In this document: piece by piece, positions 1-8,468 of the stretch
Layout of the letters: each line of letters begins with the position of its first letter
How positions within the stretch are numbered: position 1 is the stretch's first letter
Assembly: GCA_030748495.1 (NCBI GenBank)
Contig: JASMLX010000023.1
Span: 1-61,679 of the forward strand
Length of the DNA stretch: 61,679 bases
Reading direction: 5' to 3'
Origin: Candidatus Poribacteria bacterium
GTDB lineage: Bacteria; Poribacteria; WGA-4E; UBA9662
Program-made: the position numbers and the translations under genes
The notes under the pieces: model-generated
Seen by the model: only the letters and a program-made list of their open reading frames with translations
What the model was told of the DNA's origin: nothing
Databases searched by the model: none

Positions 1-384
1 CTGCAACCAACTCGTCATCCGCAAGTCGTGCGGCAGTGGTTGCTAGATAACGGTTGGGAACTGGTAGAAGAACAGATGGTAGAAGAGAAGTCGCGTCGCA
101 AGCCAAAAACTCACACCATTTTAGTGGCTGAACAAGGGAACCCGCTTAATCCTTACCAGACGGATAGACGGCTATCCGTGTCTGACCTGATCTATCTGGG
201 TCCCTTTCTGTGGAGGAGTCGAGCTACCCTTTTACGCTACCAGATAGAGAGTGAAATTGGTCGTTGGCAAAAGGCGCTCTGTCGCTTTACAACTACAATT
301 AGTAGTGTGGAGGAGAGCGACAAAAGAAGGGAACAGATCGAAAAACATATCGGTTGGCTACAATCGTTGCTTGATCAGTGGTAG
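1..384 (+). CDS. C-terminal part of a TrmK-like tRNA (adenine-N1) methyltransferase (5' truncated)
   Basis: The frame is open from base 1, so the gene begins outside the window and 127 residues are visible. They resemble the end of the TrmK (DUF633) family, SAM-dependent enzymes that methylate N1 of A22 in tRNA. What I recognise is the LQPTRHP strand, the RQWLLDNGW helix, the EEQMVEE/ILVAEQG strand pair and a YLGP turn, followed by a helical tail of about 45 residues that usually closes the protein. The SAM-binding Rossmann core and the catalytic motif are outside the window, so catalysis cannot be judged. An internal GTG at 28 is not a credible start because the family signature begins before it. 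Other Rossmann methyltransferases with this tail remain possible. Confidence 0.7.
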   Translation: MQPTRHPQVVRQWLLDNGWELVEEQMVEEKSRRKPKTHTILVAEQGNPLNPYQTDRRLSVSDLIYLGPFLWRSRATLLRYQIESEIGRWQKALCRFTTTISSVEESDKRREQIEKHIGWLQSLLDQW

Positions 385-477
385 CCTGAATTTTCGATAA
401 AATTCGCATTTAAACAGGTCGAGTGCAGGCTGGTGGGATGATAGGTCCAACCATGAGAACAGACTATCTACTAACGA

Positions 478-507
478 TTGACAATCAAATAGAATCCGAA
501 ATATGTT
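478..507 (+). promoter_or_regulatory. Candidate sigma-70 promoter of the caspase-PEGA / FGE-like pair
   Basis: TTGACA at 478-483 is a perfect -35 box. With an 18-bp spacer it is followed by TATGTT at 502-507, a four-of-six -10 box. It lies about 150 bases before the ATG at 660, leaving a long leader. The rest of 385-659 shows nothing I can name. Confidence 0.35.
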
Positions 508-659
508 ACTATCTGAACAGAATATAATAACCCAAGCGACGAACTAAAGCTACGAACTCAAAGCTAGGAATTAAAGTCGTCGATGCCTTGACCATAGGTG
601 AAGAAGTGAAGGTTCCGAAAACCAGTTCAACAAACTGGAGGGGAATAGGAGGTAATGAC

Positions 660-2432
660 ATGAAAAAACAACTTGGACTACTGTTGTTATTGGTCTCACT
701 GGTTTTACCGCTCAAAGCTGAAAAATGGGCTTTGCTGGTCGGTATCAACGACTATCAGAACGATATTGGGGCTCTCAAATACTGCGTGGCCGATGTGGAG
801 GCTTTTCGTGACGCCCTGATCGAAACGGCCGGTTATAAGCCAGCAAATGTTCATCTGATGACTGACCAAATGTCGGGTCGGGATTTGCCAGAATTCAATA
901 ATGTCCTTCTGCGGCTGGAAAATTTAGCGAGTCAGGTGCAGCCACAAGACACTTTGATTTTTTATTTCTCGGGCCACGGTATTTCTACCCAAGACCAATC
1001 ATATTTGTTGGCTTTGGACAGTGATACTACCACCTCCAGGACACTCAAAAGGAGTGCTATTCCCATTAACGAGGTGAATGAGATTTTGTCCGAAGTCAAG
1101 GCTCAACAACTGCTGACCATCATCGATGCCTGTCGCAACGATCCGGCCTCCGGTCGGGGCAACCAGGATAACCTATTGAGCGACGATTTTGCTCGTGGAT
1201 TCAAAGTCCAGCGCCAGGCCGGACTGTCGGGCAAACCGGCCGTCAGCGCTACCCTCTACGCTTGCAGTGTGGGTGAACGGGCCTACGAATGGTCAGAGAA
1301 AGAACAGGGTGTTTTTAGCTACTATCTGTTGCAAGGTTTGAAAGGTGAGGCGGCCAATGCCAAGGGTGATGTGACCATTACCGACCTGGCCGACTACACG
1401 CAGCAGAAAGTGGTGGATTGGGCTCAAACCTATCGAGGCAAAAAGCAGACGCCTTGGCTAAGTCTTCAAGGAGGGGCTAAGCTGATCCTGGCCGCAAATG
1501 TGGTGGAGGAAGCGGTCAAAGTCGATCAACCGACGGAAGCAGTTAAGGTTGAAACAGTCGAGACCAAAGCCACCCTGTTTGTCAGTTCTGTACCGCAAGG
1601 TGCCACTGTCTATATCAACCAGCAGCAGATGGTGGAGAAAACGCCGGCCGTGTTGCGGATCGATACCGGCATTAGCCGCCAAAAAGAGGTGGAGGTGGGT
1701 CTGGAGCTAGCCGGATACGAAACCTTGATTATCAAAGCTGAGCTAGTCGGTGGACAACTGGTGGAACTGAAGAACCTGCAACTGGTCAAAATTGAGCTCC
1801 CTAAAAGCCGTCGACTGGTGGTCAATTCGCATCCGCCGGGCGCTGATGTCTATTTGGACGGGGGGTTGCAAAGCGGCCAGACGCCTTTCTCTACTAAGAT
1901 AGATCTGCAGGCCCATCAGCTAAAACTGTCCCTGGCCGGTTATCAGGATTGGACACATCAAATTCGCACCTCGGCCGATCAGAGTACGGCTAGTGTTCAA
2001 CTCAGTACCACCTTAAAAAAGGTCAAACCCTTAACCGGCAGTCTTTACATCAGTTCCAACCCCAAGGGGGCCAGGATTTTTCTGGGTGACAAACGACAGA
2101 GCCAGAAAACACCCACCACCTTAAAAGCGTTGGCTACTGGTCTCCATTCGATCAAATTAACCCTCTCCGATTACCAGGACTACCAGCAACAGGTGACCGT
2201 GGAGGCCAATCAGACCACAGAATTGAAAGTTGACCTGGTTTCGTTGGTGCCTGAGAAGTCAGAACCTCGACCCGTCGAAGCCAAGAAAAAAGGAGCCAAA
2301 TGGCCTTGGATTGGTGGCGGATTGGCCGTTGTTGGGGCCAGTGTGGCCGCTTTCCTGTTTACCGGAGCGGAAGATGAGGCGGAAGTGCCGGAAAAGACCA
2401 CCGCCCTAAACATATCAGTAGTGATACCTTAG
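660..2432 (+). CDS. Secreted caspase-like (peptidase C14) protein with three PEGA domains and a C-terminal membrane segment
   Basis: The protein has 590 residues. I chose ATG 660 because AGGAGG (647-652) sits seven bases before it and a signal peptide (residues 1-20) follows at once; an upstream in-frame TTG at 588 adds nothing. Residues about 21-270 form a caspase/metacaspase p20-like domain: KWALLVGINDY strand, FYFSGHG with the catalytic His106, and LLTIIDACRND with Cys158, so the His-Cys dyad is intact. PEGA repeats follow at about 303-382, 383-458 and 459-528, each with the SSxPxGAxVY pattern. A Lys-rich stretch and a hydrophobic helix (about 548-568) come next, leaving a short acidic tail. 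PEGA repeats are common in envelope proteins, so the protease is probably displayed outside the cytoplasmic membrane. The next gene starts 18 bases later, suggesting an operon with an FGE-like lipoprotein. Substrate unknown. Confidence 0.88.
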   Translation: MKKQLGLLLLLVSLVLPLKAEKWALLVGINDYQNDIGALKYCVADVEAFRDALIETAGYKPANVHLMTDQMSGRDLPEFNNVLLRLENLASQVQPQDTLIFYFSGHGISTQDQSYLLALDSDTTTSRTLKRSAIPINEVNEILSEVKAQQLLTIIDACRNDPASGRGNQDNLLSDDFARGFKVQRQAGLSGKPAVSATLYACSVGERAYEWSEKEQGVFSYYLLQGLKGEAANAKGDVTITDLADYTQQKVVDWAQTYRGKKQTPWLSLQGGAKLILAANVVEEAVKVDQPTEAVKVETVETKATLFVSSVPQGATVYINQQQMVEKTPAVLRIDTGISRQKEVEVGLELAGYETLIIKAELVGGQLVELKNLQLVKIELPKSRRLVVNSHPPGADVYLDGGLQSGQTPFSTKIDLQAHQLKLSLAGYQDWTHQIRTSADQSTASVQLSTTLKKVKPLTGSLYISSNPKGARIFLGDKRQSQKTPTTLKALATGLHSIKLTLSDYQDYQQQVTVEANQTTELKVDLVSLVPEKSEPRPVEAKKKGAKWPWIGGGLAVVGASVAAFLFTGAEDEAEVPEKTTALNISVVIP

Positions 2433-2450
2433 CCAGTGGAGGATAATGTA

Positions 2451-3659
2451 GTGAAGAGATTATTTTGCCTTTTGATTCTATCCTTTGGTCTGTTTGGCTG
2501 CGACCGAGATCCGGAGACAACCACTATCCAGATGCCGATTCATCTAGCCCCGCAAAAGGGGTTGATAGGAGACTGGCAGTTGAAGGTGACGGTCTCGTCA
2601 CCGGAGATGGATACCGTCATGCAGACTATTCCACTAACTGTTGATCCGGAACAGGGCGGTGTTCAACAGGTTACGATTCCAAATCTACTGGTTGGTGATA
2701 CGGTTAACATCAAGGTTGAGATTCTAGCTGATGGGCAACTGGTATCAGAGCGGAGTCAATCTATTACTTTGCTGGACTCGGCGGCCAATACCGTCAGTTT
2801 TGAGATGGATAAATTAGTGGAGGAAAAACCAGAGCCTAAACCAGAAGAGCCCGAGCCCAAAGAAGAAGAAAAGGAAGAGGAAAAGGAAGAAAAGCCTAAA
2901 AAATTACCTGACAAGATCACCTGGCAGAAGGATGGATCAAAAATGGTGCTGATCCCAGGCGGATCCTTTCAGATGGGGGACCATTTTAATGAAGGGACTG
3001 CATGGGAACGACCAGTGCATAAGGTAAAGCTAGATGGTTTTTACATGGATAGCCACGAGATAACAGTTGGTCAATTTAAGAGATTTCTCAAGGAGAGTGG
3101 ATATAAGCCTGAGGCGGTTAAGAGAGGCTGGGATATCAATAGACTCTGGAATGAGGTGAAAAAATGGTCGCCTACCGATAAACACCCGGTGGTTTATGTT
3201 AGCTGGAACGACGCGACTGCTTATGCCAAATGGTCTGGCAAGCGGCTACCGACAGAAGCGGAATGGGAGTACGCGGCCCGGGGTGGTCGGGTAGGCAAAC
3301 GGTATCCTTGGGGGGACGATAAAAAGGTGGCACGAGATTGTGCCAATTATAGTGATACCGGTGGTAGGGACAAGTGGAGTAAATGTGCGCCAGTAGGCAG
3401 TTTCAAGCCTAACGGCTATGGACTCTACGACATGGCCGGTAACGTTTGGGAGTGGTGTCAGGATTGGTATGATGGAAACTACTATACAATTTCCCCAGCT
3501 GAGAATCCACCAGGGCCGGGCACGGGCAAACGCCGGGTGTTGCGGGGTGGGCATTGGTACAACAATACTAGCCTCCTGCGGGTAGCTTACCGCGCCAACA
3601 GCTCTCCGGATAATAGGTACAACTCCTACGGGTTTCGATGTGTGTCAGGATTGCGTTAA
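2451..3659 (+). CDS. Lipoprotein with Glu/Pro linker and FGE-like (formylglycine-generating-enzyme fold) domain
   Basis: GTG 2451 is the likely start: GGAGG (2438-2442) lies eight bases before it and a lipoprotein signal ending LFGC (Cys17) follows. Residues 18-121 form a beta-rich region without a family I know, 122-155 are a Glu/Pro/Lys linker, and 156-402 are an FGE/SUMF1-type domain with the family landmarks MVLIPGGSFQMGD, HEITVGQFKRF, RLPTEAEWEYAARGG, NGYGLYDMAGNVWEWC and the terminal GFRC. At the place where true formylglycine-generating enzymes carry two copper-binding cysteines after GGSY, this protein reads GGHWYNNTSLLRVAYR, with no cysteine. It is therefore unlikely to activate sulfatases and is better seen as an FGE-fold binding or structural protein. 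It is paired with the caspase-PEGA gene directly upstream. Confidence 0.88.
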   Translation: MKRLFCLLILSFGLFGCDRDPETTTIQMPIHLAPQKGLIGDWQLKVTVSSPEMDTVMQTIPLTVDPEQGGVQQVTIPNLLVGDTVNIKVEILADGQLVSERSQSITLLDSAANTVSFEMDKLVEEKPEPKPEEPEPKEEEKEEEKEEKPKKLPDKITWQKDGSKMVLIPGGSFQMGDHFNEGTAWERPVHKVKLDGFYMDSHEITVGQFKRFLKESGYKPEAVKRGWDINRLWNEVKKWSPTDKHPVVYVSWNDATAYAKWSGKRLPTEAEWEYAARGGRVGKRYPWGDDKKVARDCANYSDTGGRDKWSKCAPVGSFKPNGYGLYDMAGNVWEWCQDWYDGNYYTISPAENPPGPGTGKRRVLRGGHWYNNTSLLRVAYRANSSPDNRYNSYGFRCVSGLR

Positions 3660-3669
3660 TTACCCCTGA

Positions 3670-3740
3670 CCCGTGCGAAGCACGGGCCTTTACAAGCGAC
3701 GAAGGAGCGTCCTTTACTACTTTTTATCTGCGGAGCAGAT
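3670..3740. repeat. Three successive triloop hairpins
   Basis: Just after the FGE-like gene stop lie three perfect short inverted repeats, each with a three-base loop: CCCGTGC-GAA-GCACGGG (3670-3686), AAGGA-GCG-TCCTT (3702-3714) and ATCTGC-GGA-GCAGAT (3726-3740). None is followed by a convincing U-tract on the plus strand, although AATTTTTG occurs a few bases after the third. They could act as a transcription or mRNA-decay boundary between the convergent genes, or be REP-like elements. Confidence 0.6.
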
Positions 3741-3772
3741 CGAATTTTTGTGGGGATAGCGCCTGCCTGTAG

Positions 3773-3904
3773 GGGCCAAGCAGATGAGAGGGATGATCGA
3801 GAGGCAAAATAGTTGTTTAGGCATTGAGAGATGATGATTGAGAAGGAGTTGGTTGCTTGGCCCAAAGGGGTCTTGATATTATGCTCAAATGTGGGCCAAG
3901 CAGA
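3773..3904. repeat. GGGCCAAGCA repeat, two direct and one inverted copy
   Basis: GGGCCAAGCA occurs at 3773-3782 and 3893-3902, and its exact complement TGCTTGGCCC at 3854-3863. The inverted copy can pair with either direct copy as a perfect 10-bp stem. The two direct copies continue identically for two more bases (GA). The spacer 3741-3996 holds no gene I can support. Confidence 0.5.
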
Positions 3905-3996
3905 GAAACCAATCCTCCAACGCAGGTCAATGCCAGTAGCCGGTTGATGGTGGAATCGGTTGGATGACATCTGCTTTGTCCCTACTCCCGTAACAG

Positions 3997-6900
3997 TTAT
4001 TTATCTGCTTGCGAGGGATAGATGCTTAGCGGGGACCACGTTTTATTAATATACACACGCGCCTTCAATGAGTGAATCGATCCAATTGGGATGGTAGTTC
4101 GGTTCTGTTTAATTCCTCGAATAGCCAGATCAAATCCAGTATCGCTGGATGCGGGCGTTCCCTGATGAACTTCTACGGCAATAATATTTTGTCCCGGACT
4201 CAGAAGTTCGAATGGTATCTCAAACTCGAGAAACTGACGCTCATCATGGGTCCTTACGGCTAGCGTGTGATAAGTAATCTTACCTTTGCTCGGCATGTTG
4301 CTTCGCAGGATTTCTCTTCCATTCAGATAGACAACGGCTCCGTCATCCCGGCTGAGCAGAAGTTGGACAAAATCGAGATGGCTGATAGTTGGTACGGAGA
4401 AAGATCGACGAAAATATGTGGTGATGTACTTGTTTTCTGAATCGGGCCCATACCGGATCTTCGTAATTTCGCCATCATTTCCATAACCGAGCCTGGCTTT
4501 ACCTGACCTCCATCTGGAGTCGTCGAATTCAGCTTCAAACCAGGCCTGTCCCTGGTCGCTTCCGTCGTCTAGGTACTTCCACTCGGACGACTTTGGCAAC
4601 AATACGTTCTCGACCGTAAACCCTTTGATAATCGTTGCCGTGGGATTTGGTCTGCCGTCCTCTTGCCGTGGATCACTGCCGTCGGTGGTGAAATACACCA
4701 TCCCTTTCATGGCCAAAATCTCGACCGAATTTCCGCTGACTTTCAGCAGGGGAGGTTTGATGTAGCCCAGATTGCCGGCGGCATTGAGTTGTTCCAGCAC
4801 AACATCTGTGCGTTTGGGAAACCAGCTTTTCAGCAGGCGATCTCGCTCAGGGATCCAGGCGTCATTACGAGTCAATGGATTCTGCCGCTGGGCATCGCCC
4901 CATCGCGCCGACTCCGCCACGATAGCATCTTCGATCTGATCCGCCAGTTCCGCGTAGCGGCCAGCAGCCTGTGCGGGTGTCAGTGCTCCATCGTCAAAGA
5001 GGTGAAGTTGCACTCGTGACAGCACTCTCTGGCGGAAAGTATCAGCTCGCAACAGCTGATTAAACAAGAATGAAGGGTTGTTTCCGTTATTGGTTCGGGT
5101 TTTGTCGGCGCCGGTAACGTCCTCGAGAGTACGCTCCGCGTCCCAGGAAAAGAAATGATACCCACTACCGCCATTACGTTTGCGTGCGGCATACCAGTTG
5201 TGGCTATCCCAATCGTCGTTGCCGCCATAAAAATTAACCAGCATGTAGTCGATTAGATTATCTAAATTGACGAATGAGCTCAGCGTCTCTACTACGTTTT
5301 CTCGTGTAGAGTTTCGTGCCAGTTGGTGCATTTCCCACCAGGATTCCGTTGTGCCGTCGATGGCTTTGCCGGATGTGAGTACATCGTAGTCATTTCGCTT
5401 TCCACCCAGGTAGGCGGCGGCAAAGCTCCCGCTAGGACGCTCTACCAGATTGTAGACCCCCCAATAGAGTCCATTCAGGTACAGATGAACAAAGATGCCG
5501 TGGCTGGAGGGGTGTCCCATCGCCAATTGTGAACCTCGTATAAACTCATCACGAAGATGCTGTGACCGAGAGGATCCGGTAGCATGCCATGAGTTGTTAA
5601 AGCCTGCCCGGAGTATCAGTGTGTCAAAAGAGGTGGTAGCTTCTTCATCCGGGAAAAGAGGGAAATGGAGCTTAGTTGCGCCGTAGATTCCCTTGAACAG
5701 AACCCGCAGGCTGTGCTTAGGGAATATGCGGTTGCGCCCGAATCCGCCGTAAATCCGCAGGCCGCAGTCAATTTGAAATCCCTCGGTGTCATCAGGTTGA
5801 ATGAACTCCAGTGAAGTGGCTCTTTCCCACGATTCCCCATGGTCCATCGGATGCGAATAGATACCATTTGGACCGAACAGGTCGACCTGGGGCATAGCAA
5901 TCGACATGGTGGCAATGGTACGCAGTCCCTGCAGTAGATCGTCTCGGTAAGCCGCGTTTTGTGTGATCCTGGGGTCCATCGCGTAGTCTGCGGGCAGGGA
6001 CTCCCACGTGTCTGGAAACCCCGCCGGTTCTTTCGGTTGGTGTGCGACTGCCGTGGGAAAGATGTAGGTGTGTGTCGAGATTGGGCTACGACGCATTCGC
6101 GGCTGGAAGGCCGCGGCTCTTACCACCGTTGTCGATGCGATAGCGATAGGACGCAGGTAGCGCTGGGCTGTCGTTGATGTTGGTATTGTGCCGTCCGTTG
6201 TATAGTAAATGACGGCTGGAGGCGATGCATTGGTCAGGATGAGTCGAAAAGGCGATTCGCACAGGGATCTCTGGTGACTGAATTGCACCGGGCCCAAATC
6301 TCCCATTACGACTTCGGTGTTACGTCCACCAGGCGTTGGCACTGATAAGATCCCAGTGCTATCATCCGGGCCTAGACCAAAGGAGATGCCGCGTTCCTGT
6401 GTCGGATAACGAGGCCCGAAAAAGGAGACCAGTTCGGTTGTGTTACCGGCGCTGCGGATGAGCGCCAAGTACTCCCCTTTTGCACCTAGTTTGAAATTTG
6501 TGTGAAGCTCTGCGTTAGCGTTCTGCCGGTCCTTGCCTGAGGCAAAAATAACAATCGCCCGGTTCGGTTCCATGATTATTTCCGGTACTGACCATTTGGT
6601 GGGATTTTCGGTCTCATCGGTCAGGAACAAATTGGAGGTACTGGCTATTTTCGGACCGGGATTGTGCAACTCAATCCAATCGGATGATTCTCCATCTTCG
6701 TCTGGATACTCACCCGTACTGTCAGCCATGAACTCGCTAATGTGGGGAGCGGAAAATGCGTAGCCCACATGGACTGTCACTGTGGCCTGGCTCTGGCCAT
6801 ACCTGTTCCGGGCCGTGATTTTATATTCTGTGGTATTTCTAGGAGTAATCGTCAGTGTTCCTGATTTCTGCCCAACGACGCCTGGTTGCGGAGTAATGTG

Positions 6901-7914
6901 GACATCTGCCGTATCCTCGGTGACCAACCATTGAAGTCGCGCCGAATCTCCTGGATCGAGAAAACGGCTGGAGGTGCGAAACGACACGACACTTGGCCGT
7001 GGGGAACAGGTCACACCGCTACCCTTTTCCGACAGGACAACGAACGGTTGGCCGTCGGTCGAATCTGCCGGGGCGTACTTCCATTTTTTGTGGCCGATGT
7101 TGATAAGGTTGGGAGATTGCTTGCGATGTAAACGGATGAGTTTGGCACAAGCTCCCAGGTCGTAGCCCAGGGCTTTGTCGGTTGACAGCGCGTAGATAGA
7201 ACCGGCCTCTGAATTGGTGAGTGCGGTTGAGAAAATGCCCACATCATCAATGGCGCCGATCCAGTTCCCGATCTTGCCGTTCTGGTTTTCCCACGAATTC
7301 TCCGGGTTTTTACCCAGCAACAGAGGGCGACCAGAGTCTCCCAGGCTGGCCATATCGGCTCCCCCGGATTTTACCAGTACGCCGTCAATGAAAAGTAGTG
7401 TTTTGGTTTCAGCGACGGTGATAGCAACCACCTGGTGCCAACGACCGTCATTCACTATTCCCCCAGCGGGAGCCTCAAGCGGGTCTCCCTGGATACCGCC
7501 GAAATAGGCCAGTCTATCGGGATCAACAGCGTGGCGAGCTAGGCGGTAATTATTACCACTCCCTTTAGCCAGCAGGGTTTCATATCTTTCAGACCAGGCA
7601 TCGACCCGAAACCAAGCAGAGATGGAGATATTCTTATTCCGTGCTTCGAGATCCGGGCTGGTCGGAATCGAGACATGGTTGGAGCCATCCAGTACAATGC
7701 CCTGGCCAATTTTGCCGTTCTTGAAGGTCGCCTGGCCGATGAACTCACCATTATCTTTGGTGTGTCCAGACGGTGCGGCGTCTTTCAACTGACCGTCCAG
7801 CGGCCAATAGGCAACCAGATCCGCATGGATGGCTGAGCCAAAAGCCAGCCAAACTGTCATCAGTACAATGCAGTAAGATGCTTGAAATTTGGTATTTCTT
7901 GAACGCTTTGTCAT
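3997..7914 (-). CDS. Giant secreted LamG / lamin-tail (LTD) / CotH-kinase-like protein
   Basis: The protein has 1305 residues, starting at ATG 7914 with a signal peptide ending near residue 31 (no clear Shine-Dalgarno). Domains in order: LamG/concanavalin-like (about 32-240), an Ig-like domain (307-384), a lamin-tail domain (389-535, ISEFMAD...DWIELHNPG), a chitobiase-C-terminal-like Ig domain with YYTTDGTIPTS (552-618), a CotH-type kinase-like domain (about 665-1010, with LYLNGLYWGVYNLVERP and FFSWDAERTLE), a second TTDGSDP segment, and a final jelly-roll domain (about 1135-1290, DDGAVVYLNGRE). CotH in Bacillus phosphorylates coat proteins; secreted LTD-CotH fusions are frequent in Planctomycetes-like genomes but their targets are unknown. 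The gene stands alone, convergent with the FGE-like lipoprotein. Family assignment is firm; function is not. Confidence 0.9.
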   Translation of the reverse strand: MTKRSRNTKFQASYCIVLMTVWLAFGSAIHADLVAYWPLDGQLKDAAPSGHTKDNGEFIGQATFKNGKIGQGIVLDGSNHVSIPTSPDLEARNKNISISAWFRVDAWSERYETLLAKGSGNNYRLARHAVDPDRLAYFGGIQGDPLEAPAGGIVNDGRWHQVVAITVAETKTLLFIDGVLVKSGGADMASLGDSGRPLLLGKNPENSWENQNGKIGNWIGAIDDVGIFSTALTNSEAGSIYALSTDKALGYDLGACAKLIRLHRKQSPNLINIGHKKWKYAPADSTDGQPFVVLSEKGSGVTCSPRPSVVSFRTSSRFLDPGDSARLQWLVTEDTADVHITPQPGVVGQKSGTLTITPRNTTEYKITARNRYGQSQATVTVHVGYAFSAPHISEFMADSTGEYPDEDGESSDWIELHNPGPKIASTSNLFLTDETENPTKWSVPEIIMEPNRAIVIFASGKDRQNANAELHTNFKLGAKGEYLALIRSAGNTTELVSFFGPRYPTQERGISFGLGPDDSTGILSVPTPGGRNTEVVMGDLGPVQFSHQRSLCESPFRLILTNASPPAVIYYTTDGTIPTSTTAQRYLRPIAIASTTVVRAAAFQPRMRRSPISTHTYIFPTAVAHQPKEPAGFPDTWESLPADYAMDPRITQNAAYRDDLLQGLRTIATMSIAMPQVDLFGPNGIYSHPMDHGESWERATSLEFIQPDDTEGFQIDCGLRIYGGFGRNRIFPKHSLRVLFKGIYGATKLHFPLFPDEEATTSFDTLILRAGFNNSWHATGSSRSQHLRDEFIRGSQLAMGHPSSHGIFVHLYLNGLYWGVYNLVERPSGSFAAAYLGGKRNDYDVLTSGKAIDGTTESWWEMHQLARNSTRENVVETLSSFVNLDNLIDYMLVNFYGGNDDWDSHNWYAARKRNGGSGYHFFSWDAERTLEDVTGADKTRTNNGNNPSFLFNQLLRADTFRQRVLSRVQLHLFDDGALTPAQAAGRYAELADQIEDAIVAESARWGDAQRQNPLTRNDAWIPERDRLLKSWFPKRTDVVLEQLNAAGNLGYIKPPLLKVSGNSVEILAMKGMVYFTTDGSDPRQEDGRPNPTATIIKGFTVENVLLPKSSEWKYLDDGSDQGQAWFEAEFDDSRWRSGKARLGYGNDGEITKIRYGPDSENKYITTYFRRSFSVPTISHLDFVQLLLSRDDGAVVYLNGREILRSNMPSKGKITYHTLAVRTHDERQFLEFEIPFELLSPGQNIIAVEVHQGTPASSDTGFDLAIRGIKQNRTTIPIGSIHSLKARVYINKTWSPLSIYPSQADK

Positions 7915-8169
7915 GTGCTTTTAGTGTTGGTAGAATAGCAAAATATATCAATTTTAGCTATCATCTAAAGCTGGCGGTTTCTGGTTTCCAGTTCATGGTG
8001 TAGATATTGAGCAAACGCTATATTTTCACACCAATAGGAGATGAATAGGTTGGCTAGATAAATTCCCTTTTAAGCCTCAAACTTGCTTAGAAATTCTATT
8101 ACGACTACCGCAACGGGGTTAAGCAGCGGAGTCGCTGTCAGTCATTGGTGTTGATAAATCGTGCAGACA

Positions 8170-8231
8170 CAAAAAAAGCCGAGATGGTACTCGGCAGGGG
8201 TGAACTTTCAACTTTAGTTTTGAGTAAAGTT
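8170..8231 (-). ncRNA. Candidate independent small RNA, about 62 nt
   Basis: On the minus strand a good promoter (8238-8266) is followed after about 60 bases by a textbook intrinsic terminator (8171-8195), with no open reading frame or known gene between. The predicted transcript starts near 8231 with a short palindrome (GTAAACTTTAC, 8224-8234 region) and a stretch rich in AACTTT-like repeats before the terminator stem. Start site, length and function are inferred. It could instead be a decoy promoter-terminator pair left by a lost gene. Confidence 0.45.
8171..8195 (-). terminator. Intrinsic terminator of the minus-strand small RNA candidate
   Basis: Stem GCCGAG (8178-8183) pairs perfectly with CTCGGC (8190-8195) across a six-base loop. 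On the minus strand it is followed by seven Us (A-tract 8171-8177). No minus-strand protein gene lies upstream within reach, so it appears to serve a very short transcript. Confidence 0.75.
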
Positions 8232-8237
8232 TACTTC

Positions 8238-8266
8238 ATTATCTCACAGTTTCCCCATTCTGTCAA
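8238..8266 (-). promoter_or_regulatory. Sigma-70 promoter on the minus strand (small RNA candidate)
   Basis: Read on the minus strand, TTGACA (8261-8266) is followed by a 17-bp spacer and GATAAT (8238-8243), a perfect -35 and a five-of-six -10 box. The only thing downstream before the terminator at 8195 is about 40 bases. Confidence 0.6.
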
Positions 8267-8381
8267 AGCTCAAACCCATTTATTTTTCTCTTTCTCGTTT
8301 TTCATTCAAAGCGCTATCACTGATACCTGTCTTAGCTTTTACCCTTCCAATTTATAGGATGGCTCATTAACGTGACTTAAC

Positions 8382-8410
8382 TTGACAACCGTCAAATTTT
8401 GTCGTAGGAT
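8382..8410 (+). promoter_or_regulatory. Candidate promoter of the first LamG gene
   Basis: TTGACA (8382-8387), a 17-bp spacer and TAGGAT (8405-8410) precede the LamG gene by about 58 bases. The -35 box overlaps a small inverted repeat, TTGAC-AACC-GTCAA (8382-8395), a possible operator. Confidence 0.5.
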
Positions 8411-8468
8411 GAATTTCTAAATTGAAGTAAATCCTAACAATTCCTAACAATAATGAAGGGAAATTGAT

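Noticed and set aside
3656..3970. Minus-strand open frame of 104 codons after the FGE-like lipoprotein
   Set aside because: It lies over hairpins and repeats, has no Shine-Dalgarno and no recognisable sequence.
8145..8357. Plus-strand 70-codon open frame
   Set aside because: It runs across the minus-strand terminator and promoter, has no ribosome site, and its composition is unlike a protein.
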